Translations under genes and position numbers: made by a program | NCBI GenBank assembly: GCA_026874595.1 | Contig: CM049312.1 | Span: 74,188,429 to 74,252,428, forward strand | Source: Sipunculus nudus | Taxonomy: Eukaryota; Annelida; Sipuncula; Golfingiida; Sipunculidae | Length of the DNA stretch: 64,000 nucleotides | Reading direction: 5' to 3' | Shown: positions 27,179-37,930 of the stretch, piece by piece | Layout of the letters: each line of letters opens with the position of its first letter | How positions within the stretch are numbered: the first letter of the stretch is position 1 | Notes under the pieces: generated by a model | The model's input: the letters and a program-made list of their open reading frames with translations, nothing else | Databases searched by the model: none | What the model was told of the DNA's origin: nothing

Positions 27179-28727
27179 TATGCCCCCGCCTCAAAGTGGC
27201 CGGGGCATATAGTTTTACCCATGTCCGTCATTCCGTCATTCCGTCCTGCCATCATTCCGAAATGAAACAGTTGTACGGACTTTTTTTTCGCAATGCCTGC
27301 AGATATTGGCCTGATTTTTGGTGTGTGGGCAGATATAGACCAGTTACAGATCGAGTTCGCGTTTCGTCCCAGTTGACCTACTTTTGACCGTTTTACGGCT
27401 CCTAAACTTAGAAAATTTCATGAAAAATAGAAATATTCATGACAGATACACATGTACAGACTTTTTTTCGCAATGCCTGCAGATATTGGCCTGATTTTTG
27501 GTGTGTGAGCAGATATAGACCAGTTACAGATCGAGTTCGCATTTCGTCCTGGTTGACCTACTTTTGACCGTTTTACAGCTCCTGAACATAGAAAATTTCA
27601 TGAAAAATATGAAATTTCATGACAGATACACATGTACGGTTTTTTTTCTCAGTGCCCGCAGATATTGGCCTGATTTTTGGTGTGTGGACAGATATAGACC
27701 AGTTACAGATCGAGTTCGTGTTTCTTCCTGGTTGACCTACTTTTGACCGTTTTACGGCTCCTAAACTTAGAAATTTTCATGAAAAATAGAAATATTCATG
27801 ACAGATACACATGTACAGACTTTTTTTCGCAATGCCTGCAGATATTGGCCTAATTTTTGGTGTGTGGGCAGATATAGACCAGTTACAGATCGAGTTTGCG
27901 TTTCTTCCCAGTTGACTTACTTTTGACCGTTTTACGCCTCCTGAACATAGAAAATTTCATGAAAAATATGAAATTTCATGACAAATACACATGTACAGAC
28001 GTTTTTTCGCAATGCCTGCAGATATTGGCCTGAATTTTGGTGTGTCGGCAGATATAGACCAGTTACAGATGGAGTTCACGTTTTGTCCCAGTTGACCTAT
28101 TTTTGACCGTTTGACGGTGCTCTAACATAGAAAATTTCATAAAAAGGTGCACATGTATGGACTTTTTTTCGCAGTGCCTTCAGATATGGGCCTGATTTTT
28201 GGTGTGTAGGCAGATAATGACCAGTTACAGATCGAGTTCTTGTTTTGTCTCAGTTGACCTACTTTTGACCATTTGACTGCTCCTGAACATAGAAAGTTTC
28301 ATGAAAAATATAAATTTTCATAACAAATGCATATGTACTGACTTTTTTTTCTCAATGCCTGCAGATACCACCCTGATTTTTTTTGTGTGGGCAGATAATG
28401 ACAGTTACAGATCGAGTTTGTGTTTCATCCTGGTTGACCTACTTTTGATTGTTTTACGGATCCTAAACATAGAAAATTTCATGAAAGACAGAAATTTTTA
28501 TGGAAAATGCACATGTATGGACTTTTTTTCACAATGCCTGCATATACTGGCATGATTTTTGGTGTGTTGCTTGATAATGACCCGTTACAGATCGAGTTTG
28601 CATTTTGCCCTTGTTGACCTACTTTTGACCATACGACACCTACTGAACTTAAAAAATTTTCCAAATTTTACAAATGTTTCTAATTTGCCCAAGGCGGGGG
28701 CATTCGTGTCGTTCCGACACATCTAGT
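27179..28727 (+). mobile_element. Helentron-like element, family 1 (eight 180-bp repeats)
   Basis: The 5' box TATGCCCC pairs with GGGGCATA within 27179-27209, followed by a GTCCGTCATTCCGTC tract. The core is eight tandem units; the marker CAATGCCTGC or its variant falls near 27291, 27471, 27650, 27830, 28010, 28172, 28353 and 28532, giving a 179-181 bp period except for one 162-bp unit. At the 3' side GGCGGGGGCAT (28693-28703) is the inverse of the 5' box, then a perfect 6-bp-stem hairpin GTGTCG-TTC-CGACAC (28706-28720) and CTAG (28723-28726) before TT. Short open frames inside are by-products of the repeat, not genes. No helicase or Rep frame is present. Confidence 0.7.
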
Positions 28728-29713
28728 TATTATGTAGAATATGAAAAAACTACTCTGTTATGAGGCAATATTTTGCTGAAAAGTCTAATGTGAGTCAGCT
28801 TTTTAATATTTTGAAAACTTATTTTTGGCTTAATTCACTATCCCAGATATATCATTCATTCATTGTAGATTCTCATCATTGAAAGTTCAACAAATATGGA
28901 TGAATTGCCTTTCAGCCTCAGTTTGGACTAATGACCTTGATGCAGACCTTGTCTGTATGAAACTTGGGCATCATGGTAATAGAATCGTTATGGGCATGAT
29001 CCTGGTGGCATAACTCAATAAAAACAATATTAGCTGTCACTCAAGGAAATGTCACCAGAGAATTGGATATAATGGAGAGCAGAGTTCCCATCTCCTAAAG
29101 GGCACACAGCTATTTATCAGTTTATTCATTTTACATTGTATCTGCCAACAATTTAATCAATTAAAAATATCAAATATCTGAGACCATACTGTAAGGTGTT
29201 CTGTCATATGAACCTACATTCTTAATGTTGTCCTGAATTGTCAGTCATCTTTAAAATTATTTATCATATTCTCCCATTCTGCATTTTGCACTGACAAGGA
29301 GTTTTCACAATTTCACCTGGAGATTTTTCATGGTTGGCTGTCTGAGATTGTCAGCAGAAATAATAGTTAAAAAAATTAAAATTTATCTTGGGTGAAGAGC
29401 AAAATGATAACTGAAGGTAGTGATTTACAGATGTGGCAAATTTGAGAATGATTCAGCTGTGGCACAGGTATATGCAGTATTGTGCTATGATATGACATGA
29501 GGCTTAACCTTTCCAACCACAAATGTGACATTTCAGCTAACTTAGTCATATGTCCAGTCTTTCAACTGCATTTTTATATACATGCATCAAATGGTGACTT
29601 CCTCAGGCCAAAGTTTGGAGCTTTGAAATGTGTTAATTCAACTTCAAAGATTGCTTCAGCTTACAAAATTAAGTCATGTTTCAGTCTATTGAATTTCTTC
29701 TTTCCTTTTTCAG

Positions 29714-30147
29714 ATGCCACGGAGTCAGACACCAGTCGTCCTTCGGCACGGCTTGGTATGTCGGAGTATACCTCACAGCGTCTGGCCGAGCTCAGGGCTC
29801 GCAGGGCAGAAATGGAAATGCACGATGGATCAAAAACAGCGGAGGCCATCACAACCTCTGGAGGTAGCTCAATAAACAGTAGCAGTTCCAGCTTGTCAAG
29901 TCTGTCCAAAGACAAAGACAAAGAGAGTCCTACCCACTCCTCATCTACTTCCAGCACACCAAGTCGTAACTACCGCCAGACAGAAACCACCACAACCACA
30001 TCTAACATCACCCCAGCATCTTCAAGTCCCACCCCTGCCCCCAGGTCAACTTACAAAACTACCACAGACATAATGAAGGAAAGAGAAACGGAAATTAAAA
30101 CAATGTCATTAGATAGGAATATTGAACCAAAGGCAGCCAAAAATGGG
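29714..30147 (+). CDS. Septin long isoform, coding exon 2 (disordered N-terminal extension)
   Basis: The acceptor is TTTCCTTTTTCAG and the donor GGG|GTAAGT. The exon starts in phase 1 (completing Asp13) and ends in phase 0 at Gly157. It opens with DATESDTSRPSARLG, then Met28-SEYTSQRLAELRARRAEMEM (about residues 28-48), a charged stretch likely to be an amphipathic helix, followed by a long Ser/Thr-rich low-complexity tract with KDKDKE, TPSRNYRQTE and SPTPAPRSTYK, and a final basic-acidic segment. No catalytic domain is present. Codon use and GC content are far above the surrounding DNA, supporting a real exon. Its phase-0 donor matches the septin exon at 55961. That it belongs to the septin rather than to another gene is inferred from strand, order and phase. 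Confidence 0.65.
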
Positions 30148-31104
30148 GTAAGTACATTATGTATATATCGATTGTCAATTTCGAGCTGTAAATTTTGGAT
30201 TCCCACAGTTCAAAACGTTGTGTATCTGGAAACTGAAGTGTTCTGAAATCTGCTGATAACATGCATTCAGATACTTAAATTGTTAAAGAACATAATGAGC
30301 TGACAAGCTGATGATTTTAGAACCATGAACAGGACAAGGGAGAAGAAATATGTTGACCCAAACACCTTTCAGACACAACTCTTCACCCGTCTGGCACTCA
30401 ACCAGACACATTTATCAGAAAGGAATTACTGTTAGACTACACAGCCATTTGTTTGTATTCAAAACCAATAGCTTGAAGAGTAATCTGAGTAAGTGTTGAG
30501 GAAGGTTGGTCAGGTCCTGGAGTTTGCCAGTGTAAAGCCTTGTAGACAGAGAACTGATGGTTTAGACTAGGTAAAGTATATGTGGTGCAGGATTACCACA
30601 GGCACCCCAAGTCACTTCTAATGTGATTGAGTGAATTCACCAGGAAGTGGAGATGAAGTGTAGACTGATTAAATCTCACCAGCCATGTCCAGGGCTGGCC
30701 AGTAACAGGCCAGTGGTTGACCCCTGGGGTGCTGGAACACTACATCAAGTATTCACAGCCAGGTCTGGTACACTGGTCATATGGCTCCCGGGTCAAAGGT
30801 TGGGTCAAAGGTCGGATCATCTGTATAACCCCTCAAGTAGCCATGGTGTGCTGCTGGCAAATTATGTATATAAACATTTGGTTTTTCCTGAGAGGATAAC
30901 TTGTACCTCAAGGCAGTCACACTGGTAGGTACAAGTACCTGTCTATGTGATATAATCATGTGGCGATAAATAACTTTATAATTGAAAAGATCAGTTATAT
31001 GTAAAGAGTGAATCAATGAAGAGTTGAATTATATTTTGTTGAATTGTATATATATAAGATTTTGATAATAAGTGTACATGATTTATATATATATTCAATG
31101 ATAA

Positions 31105-31136
31105 CAGAGAAAGAGAGAGAAAGAGAGAGAGAGAGT
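31105..31136. repeat. (GA)n microsatellite just outside the left TIR
   Basis: A short imperfect GA run ending about 47 bp before the left terminus of the large TIR element. A similar GA run lies about 52 bp outside the right terminus (38588-38625). Confidence 0.8.
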
Positions 31137-31360
31137 TGTGCAGATTGGTATCAAGTGTTGTTTAGAAAAGTGAGTGATGTAGACCCAGGTAGCACAAAAA
31201 TATTTTTTAGATGTTTTAAAAACGTTTTGCAAAATGTTTTGAAAATGTTTCTTTGTGATATTTTTATAACGTTTTTTTGTATGTTCGAAAAAACGTTTTT
31301 AAAACGTTTTGCTAAAAACGTTTTAAAAATGTTATTTTAATGTTTTTTAAATGTTTTGGT

Positions 31361-31710
31361 AAAACATTTTATAAACGTTTTCATAATATTTTATTAACAT
31401 TTTGTGAGATACATTATTTTGATATTTTAGAAATGTTTCCATCAAAATATCCAAGAAACGTTTTCTAAATGTTTTTGTAAAACATTTTATAAACGTTTTC
31501 ATAATATTTTATTAACATTTTGTGAGATACATTATTTTGATATTTTAGAAATGTTTCCATCAAAATATCCAAGAAACGTTTTCTAAATGTTTTTGTAAAA
31601 CATTTTATAAACGTTTTCATAATATTTTATTAACATTTTATGAGATACATTTTTTTTATATTTTAGAAATGTTTCCAGAAAATATCCAATAAACATTTAA
31701 ATAACATTTT
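31361..31710. repeat. 118-bp tandem repeat, about 2.9 copies (left subterminal)
   Basis: The word AAAACATTTTATAAACGTTT recurs at 31361, 31479 and 31597, an exact 118-bp period, with near-identical intervening sequence (CATAATATTTTATTAAC, GAAATGTTTCCATC). The third copy decays after about 31690. It belongs to the left subterminal region of the TIR element. Confidence 0.9.
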
Positions 31711-32101
31711 CACATTGATCTACATGCTGAAACATATTCCCTACAACCCAATTTGTGATATGTTTTGCATGGGATGATATCATACCTTATGAATATATAA
31801 GCATTTAATTCATATTTTGAGTTGACAGGGTTTCTGTAGTGTGTGCAGGACAGGGCAAATTGGTAACCAGCTTTTGTAGTACCAACATGGATGTGCATGA
31901 AAGGTAGAAAAAGAACTTTCCCAATTATTTTATCTATATTATGATCATATCTGCCCAAAAAGGGATTTAAACCATAGAGTTAATTCATCTCTGTTGAAAC
32001 TACAGCTGCATATTTTATGTCAGTTTTGCTTACAACTTCACAACAGATAAACATATTCTCACGTATCAACAAAGAAAACAGTAACTGGTAAAGCACAGAG
32101 A

Positions 32102-32107
32102 TTTATT
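32102..32107 (-). terminator. Polyadenylation signal AATAAA (minus strand)
   Basis: AATAAA on the minus strand lies about 11 bases after the stop codon of the DUF4806-like gene remnant, in a fitting position for its 3' end. Confidence 0.4.
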
Positions 32108-32117
32108 TAAAAAAACA

Positions 32118-32195
32118 TCAGTCTGAATCAGAGTCTGTGATGTCTTCCACTGGAGCAGGCGCCCTTCCTTTCTTTTTCTTCTTTGCTTCTTGTTT
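32118..32195 (-). CDS. DUF4806-like gene, last exon (basic then acidic tail)
   Basis: On the minus strand the acceptor CTACAG is followed by 25 codons reading KQEAKKKKKGRAPAPV then EDITDSDSD and a stop at 32118-32120. The phase-0 start matches the phase-0 donor of the exon at 33001. The tail joins a lysine-rich stretch, possibly a nuclear localisation signal, to an acidic end with Ser-Asp repeats resembling casein kinase 2 sites. A polyadenylation signal follows closely. Function is not known. Confidence 0.5.
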   Translation of the reverse strand, partial: KQEAKKKKKGRAPAPVEDITDSDSD

Positions 32196-33000
32196 CTGTA
32201 GAAATAGATATGTACATATTACCATAAATAAAATTCACTAAACAAAAACTTTTAATGGACAAGTCACCAATTGACAGGAATTTATTTATCTTATTACATA
32301 CAAGATGTAAATCAATTACTGAATGCCTACTGTATTGTATATTTCAATATGATACCTGACAGATCTGATAGGATAGAACAGTTATTTAATTTATTGATAA
32401 TACAAAAAGTACAGTTCTTTAAAAAGTGAATCTAGATGAGAAACGATGATCTCTACTCAGAAAACATAAAGAAACCACAATGTTATTTGCGTTTCCAGTT
32501 AAAAAGGACTTTAATAATACGTTATCTTACAGTACAATACATATCACTTTTCGATATATATCAAGTGATATATTACCTACCTACCTACCTACCTTTACCT
32601 TAGTTACCAATACAATATTTTTCTTTTATCACCATGTTTCCTGCACAAGTGTATTGTTATTCATTAATAAACTTTAATATGTTATATTGCAAATGTGTAA
32701 TTTTGTCAAATTCAGGTCGGGAATTTTTTTTTTATTCTTAAGCAAAGACAGGTGGGCTAAAATGTGTTCATTTACATATGTTAGAGAACATCTTTCCAAA
32801 TTAATATGAGCTTGTTCATAGTTTTATAGACAGACACTATTATCTAGAGATTATATATCAGTTGCTAGAGAATACTGTAAAGGTTCCATATTACTATTCA
32901 TATCGTTCAAGAGAATGCATATCCACAAAAAACAACACAATTTAAAAGTTGAAATGCCATTCAAATTAAGCTAATGTATATTGCCATTTAATAAACTCAC

Positions 33001-33113
33001 TTTCAGCCAGTTGGTACCTCCTTCTTTGTTTGGTGCGTTGCGCAGTACCTCAGCTATTTCATGGTGCACATCCATGATGGCAACCTTGCCTTTCATGCTC
33101 TTCATTACAGCCT
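33001..33113 (-). CDS. DUF4806-like gene, penultimate exon
   Basis: On the minus strand a polypyrimidine-poor acceptor TATTCTACAG(AG) precedes AVMKSMKGKVAIMDVHHEIA and then EVLRNAPNKEGGTNWLK, ending at a good donor (AAA|GTGAGT). The EVLRNAPNK motif resembles the final helix of DUF4806-type domains (pattern WLRxAPxR), which in my recollection occur in invertebrate proteins of unknown function, often multicopy. Using CAGAG as the acceptor gives phase 0, compatible with both candidate donors of the upstream exon. The two exons together make the C-terminal half of the domain. The family call is from remembered patterns and is tentative. Confidence 0.5.
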
Positions 33114-33761
33114 CTGTAGAATACAAGTGACAGAGTGTTTTATTTTCTTTATTTGGAAAGATCAATATTGACAAAACCCATATGTGTATCATAAGATGTA
33201 CCTTTATCAAGATGCTATAGCTATGTGAAAGCAACATGACAATGAAAGCAAAAACAAATTTAATGATGGTCACTCAGGCCTTAAAAATGAATTCAGTATT
33301 AAATACCAAAGTCAAAAACAAATTAAACAGTACCTGAATGGATACATCATTTGGGATGATTTTTGGATGATGTAGGAATATTTTAAAGGAAAAAAAATGC
33401 TATGTATAAATAACAGTTGAAAAGGCTGGCATTGAATTTGAATCATATCTTCTGTATATTCTTGCAATATAATATGTAGTATCTTAACTAAACTACATTA
33501 TTGTAACTGCCCTAGAAAGTTAACATTAAAGACCATGAAAAAGCCATCCAGTTCATCAGATGAAAGAAGGAGTGAGTCTGCTTCTACACACAACTGTTCC
33601 CCTCCGCATTACCAGCTAAGATAAATCAGGGCATAGTGATGTGCATGTGTAAATCTATAACAACAGATGAAATTAAGAAATCACTTTAACATTAAGGCAT
33701 TGATGAGACATGAGTTTCATATTCACTTATTGGAAAACTTACTAGAAATCAGTTTTCTTAC

Positions 33762-33900
33762 AGGTCTATCTTTAAACCTGCTCCTTGGCACCAGTCATAC
33801 TGAACTGAGACATCAAATGGTTTGTCATCAGGGATCTCATAATCAAACCTGTCACCTTTGTAAGGTCTGCATCCTTACAGAGGGAGGCCAAATGCTTTAC
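33762..33900 (-). pseudogene. DUF4806-like gene, central exon, possibly frameshifted
   Basis: On the minus strand the acceptor CTTCTTTTCTAG is followed by VKHLASLCKDADLTKV, then TGLIMRSLMTNHLMSQFSMTG and AKEQ. The pattern (L, hydrophobic helix, LMTNxLxxxFSxxG) is close to the core of DUF4806. In this frame a stop (TAA) follows AKEQV. The strong donor CCT|GTAAGA is reached only by shifting one base (giving FKDRP, matching the phenylalanine expected after the GxKxK segment); a weaker in-frame donor CAG|GTTTAA would avoid the shift. The exon is therefore either broken by a one-base insertion or uses a poor donor. Upstream exons were not found; repeats at 34076 and beyond may have displaced them. 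Confidence 0.45.
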
Positions 33901-34075
33901 CTAGAAAAGAAGGTTTCATTACATGGCAATGAAGAGTAACAAGATTTGCACAATCTAGATAAACATAGCACAGCTCATTGTAAGGTCATATTTTTTCTTT
34001 GTCATTAAAAACAATTGAAGGTTTTCTTTTATTTCAAGCTTTGAAATCATACTGTATAAAGCAGGTAGAGGTAAT

Positions 34076-34675
34076 GAAAAGTTTGGGATGAAAAGTTTGG
34101 CCTCAAATGTATATGCATTCTTTTTAAAGAAATGAGTCCTGTGACCATGACCTATGACGGTTGGACCCTAAAATATGTACACGGTCCTTACTTTAGTAGG
34201 GAGTCATATATAACTTAAGTTTGAAACCAATATGTCAAACTGAACTAGAGTTATCATCTGGAAACTAATTTGTGAACAGATGGCCCCTGTGACCTTGACC
34301 TTTGACCATGTGACCCCAAACTCATTTATGCTCTCCCCATACTCAGCCTGCAAGTCAGCTAAATGTGCAAAATGGAAAGTTTGGGATGAAAAGCTTGGCT
34401 TAAAATGCAGTCATAATCCTTTTTAAAAAAGTGAGTCCAGTGACCTTGACTTTTGACCTCATGATCCAAAAACTTATAGGTTCTTGCTTTAGTGGTGGGC
34501 CATATGTAAGTCAAGTTTGAAATCCATGTGTCAATACAACCTGGAGTTATCATCTGGAAACAAATTTGTGGATGGACAGATGGACAGACAGACAGACAAA
34601 CAGACACACAGACAGGGTGATAACTATATGGTATCCACTTGTGATCAATAAACACACCAGGTTTTGAGACACTAC
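34076..34675. repeat. 298-bp tandem pair
   Basis: GTTTGGGATGAAAAG starts at 34081 and again at 34379, with parallel downstream words GTGACC(A/T)TGAC, TTTGAAA(C/T)CCA and GAGTTATCATCTGGAAAC. The second unit ends in a (GACA)n tract (about 34573-34605). Words of the TGACCTTGACCTTTGACC type are common in mollusc repeats as I recall. Not coding. Confidence 0.75.
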
Positions 34676-34744
34676 ATGTAATTACAGCTGAGAAACTGAC
34701 ATGATTGTTGTCATTTTATAGTAAGAAATATTTGTTAAAATAAC

Positions 34745-35106
34745 AAAATACAGGTGGTGCCACCACTTTTCGGGAGCTGACAAAACTAGTCATGGTCAAT
34801 ATCCAAGGCAAGATTCATGACAATCCATGCAATAATTATCAAGATATTATTGGAGGTTTTGTATAATATTTTTTATTATTATGGGGGGTACTTTCAAGCC
34901 CCATAACTCAGAGGATATAGGTCACAGTGACCTAATTTCAGGTTTCCATGGAGATTTTTTATTGACCTCCCTGGATATTTACTTAGAAGTTTCTAGGTCC
35001 AGCAGTTATGATTTATGCCATGTAAAGGGACGGCTGGACGCTTGAAAGGATGACTGACAAATCGCCATTCCTATACCTCAGTTGACTTACAGTCAGCTGA
35101 GCTAAT
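34745..35106 (-). mobile_element. Short Helentron-like element (family 3 relative), minus strand
   Basis: Read on the minus strand it begins TCTAATTAGCTCAGCTGACT (at about 35112-35091), the same 5' start as the copy at 47982, with a hairpin CTCAGCTGACT/AGTCAACTGAG. It ends with TCAGCTC (34774-34780 region), then the hairpin GGTGGCACCACC (34753-34764) and TGTATTTTGTT. The body is only about 300 bp and unlike the long copies. This is the smallest example of the shared plan in the window. Confidence 0.6.
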
Positions 35107-35110
35107 TAGA

Positions 35111-35209
35111 TTTGATATAATTTCCTTGTCAGTTTTTGCCTTTTTCTATTTAACAATCCAATTATTATTATTTTGTTGTTCATGACCATATATGATTTTA
35201 TTCTAAAGC

Positions 35210-35252
<43 letters not shown>

Positions 35253-35384
35253 CTGAGAAAGAGTTTATTTACATATATATAAATAAATATTTAATGTATA
35301 TATTAGTGCTCAGTAGGATATATATATAATATAGATATATATAGAGAGAGAAAAAGAAAGAGGTTATGTACAAATACAAAGTTC

Positions 35385-35426
<42 letters not shown>

Positions 35427-35676
35427 GGGGGAAGGGAGAGAGTTTATATAAATGCTGCTTTGATATTTCTTAAAAGAAAATTAAATTGAAAGAAAAAATA
35501 AAGTTTGATATAGTTTTATTGTCACATTTCTAGCAAACCAATTATTATTATTTTGTTGTCACCTGACCATATGATTTTTTTCTTAAATGATTAAGAAATT
35601 AAATTTAAAGTGAAACCAAGTAAAAAATTTCCAGTGAAACCTGTTTTGGCCTTATGTATAAATTAGGGCTCATAAG

Positions 35677-35751
<75 letters not shown>

Positions 35752-35817
35752 AGAGGGGGGGAGAGAGAGAGAAAGAGTGTTTACAAAAATATATATAGAG
35801 AGTGAGTAAGAGAGAGT

Positions 35818-35882
<65 letters not shown>

Positions 35883-35905
35883 AGAGAGAGAAAGAGAGAG
35901 AGAAA
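35111..35905. repeat. GA/TA microsatellite cluster with 380-bp duplication
   Basis: Alternating long (GA)n and (TA)n arrays occupy 35214-35250, 35335-35430, 35685-35760 and 35815-35905. The unique words between them are duplicated: ATTATTATTATTTTGTTGT is at 35161 and 35541, a 380-bp period. The minus-strand frame over this region (long S-L and Y-I runs) is pure microsatellite translation. Confidence 0.9.
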
Positions 35906-36602
35906 ACAGCAGACAGTATCATGTGGGAGGTGTATGTCATTTAATTGACAGGAATGTCACATATAAGGCTTGGCCTGATAGTGGTGCCCTTTGCACCTAA
36001 GACAGCTCTGTAATGCATGCTTAGAGAGCTGGCATGTTACTGGGTTACAGCTCATTAAGACTGGTGCAGACGCACCTAGACTATATGGATAATATGTTGA
36101 CCCCAAATTTTATTAGCTTAAACCCAGTTAATAACCACACACACAATAACAAGATGTATATAAAACAACCAATTTGAATGAAAATTTAGTAAACTTGATT
36201 ATAAATCAATGGAAAATGCTGATGATATTGCATATATATATGTTTATATTATGAATAATAAATTATATAAATGATCAATTATACATACTGATATATAGGC
36301 AATAGAAACATCTCCCAATGGGTATGTGCCTATTCTGTCATTATAACTTCCATACTTTCTATCCTAAATAAATAAATGTGTTTGGTGTTTGAAATTTCTT
36401 TTACAGCCGAATCAGTTGTGGTCATGATATTGTTTATTGTATACAGGTTGGATGGCTGTCACCCCTCTCCAGCTGAATTGAAACCTTGTTTGAAGCTTCG
36501 TGCATCATGGCACAATGAGTTTTAAATAAACAAATGTACAAATGGTCCTGCTACTTTTTAGCTATTTGGAAATTATAATTATGAATATGAATGAAAATTA
36601 GG

Positions 36603-36985
36603 GGAAAAGATAAATGAAATATACTCACAATAGCTTGAACACTCAGACCCTCCGCTTCAACTGTTTAGTCTGGTATGCTGAATTTCCCGCCAAAATGTGG
36701 TCTCTACAGGGAAACAGTAACTCTAGTCGATTCCAATTAAGCCGCAATCCGGAAAAAAACATGAGTTCGCCAGAGGGGTTATATGATAAGGTACACACTG
36801 ATAGTTGTAGTGCACAGGACCACATTATATAAGCATAATATGAACATGCTGTACTTTTTGACACTTATTTCCAAGTTTTTTTTTTTGTAAAGCTTCATTT
36901 CTAAAGGAATAATTAATTCTGAACAAACTGCTTCCTGGCAGATAAAAGATGTTTATATTTAAATACATATTAATCTTACACATAA

Positions 36986-37068
<83 letters not shown>

Positions 37069-37869
37069 CATCTTTAACAATCGAAATATGTCATAAATTT
37101 TTCAGGTAAACATTTGTATCAACATTTTTTAAATGTTTTGTTATTTTTTATTCATATTTTTTTCATTTTTTTTTCAACAATTTTTTTCATTTTAAAATGT
37201 TTTTAAAATGTTTAAAAAACGTTTTGGGAACCCATTTATGTGCCCTATGGGTAAACGTTAAAAAAACGTTTTATAAATGTTTTAAAAAATGTTCTGTTGT
37301 AATATTTATGCGTTGTTTTTAAAAAATGTTTTAAAAATGTTTAAAAAATATTTTGATAAAAATGTTCTTTTGTAACATTTATGGGCCGTTAGTAAAAACG
37401 TTTTAAAAATGTTTTTAAAACATTTTTAAAAGATGTTCTGTTGAAACAATTATGCAACATATTGAAAATGTTTTAAAAATGTTTGAAAAGATAAATGGAA
37501 TATACTCACAATAGCTTGAACACTCAGACCCTCCCCTTCAACTGTTTAGTCTGGCATGCTGAATTTCCCGCCAAAATGTGGTCTCTACAGGGAATCAGTA
37601 ACTCTAGTCGATTCCAATTAAGCCACAATCCATATAAAAAACACGAGTTCGCCGGAGGAGTTATATGATAAGGTACACACTGATAGTTGTAGTGCACAGG
37701 ACCACATTATATAAGCAAAATATGAACATGCTGTACTTTTTGACACTTAATTATTTCCAAGTTTTTTTTTGTAAAGCTTCATTTCTAAAGGTATAATTTA
37801 TTCTGAACAAACTGCCTCCTGGCAGATAAGAAATGTTTATATTTAAATACATATTAATCTTACACATAA

Positions 37870-37930
<61 letters not shown>

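Larger units (their letters stand above)
12323..29713 (+). other. Intron 1 of the long septin isoform (17.4 kb)
   Basis: It starts GTAAGT and ends TTTCCTTTTTCAG. It holds an AT pentamer tract (12740-13003), a dispersed repeat (13095-13320), SINE remnants (14815-14960, 21795-21860, 25028-25176), a foldback (26778-26936) and the 180-bp-unit element (27179-28727). A short frame at 15626-15874 has no splice sites or recognisable motif. I see no other exon in the remaining AT-rich sequence, including the long quiet stretches 15.9-21.7 kb and 21.9-24.8 kb. Confidence 0.5.

Noticed and set aside
27091-28555. Several plus-strand frames sharing a RYWPDFWCV-type motif
   Set aside because: They are translations of the 180-bp tandem repeat in one frame; stops occur in every unit and the frame shifts between units.
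27291-28660. CRISPR-like array
   Set aside because: Units are 180 bp, contiguous without unique spacers, and lie in a eukaryotic transposable element.
33541-33640. Short plus-strand frame starting MKKPSSSSDERRSES
   Set aside because: It is only about 30 codons inside the transposon between minus-strand exons, with no clear donor or domain.
35605-35940. Minus-strand 111-codon frame with long Ser-Leu and Tyr-Ile runs
   Set aside because: It is the translation of (GA)n and (TA)n microsatellites; no unique sequence supports a protein.
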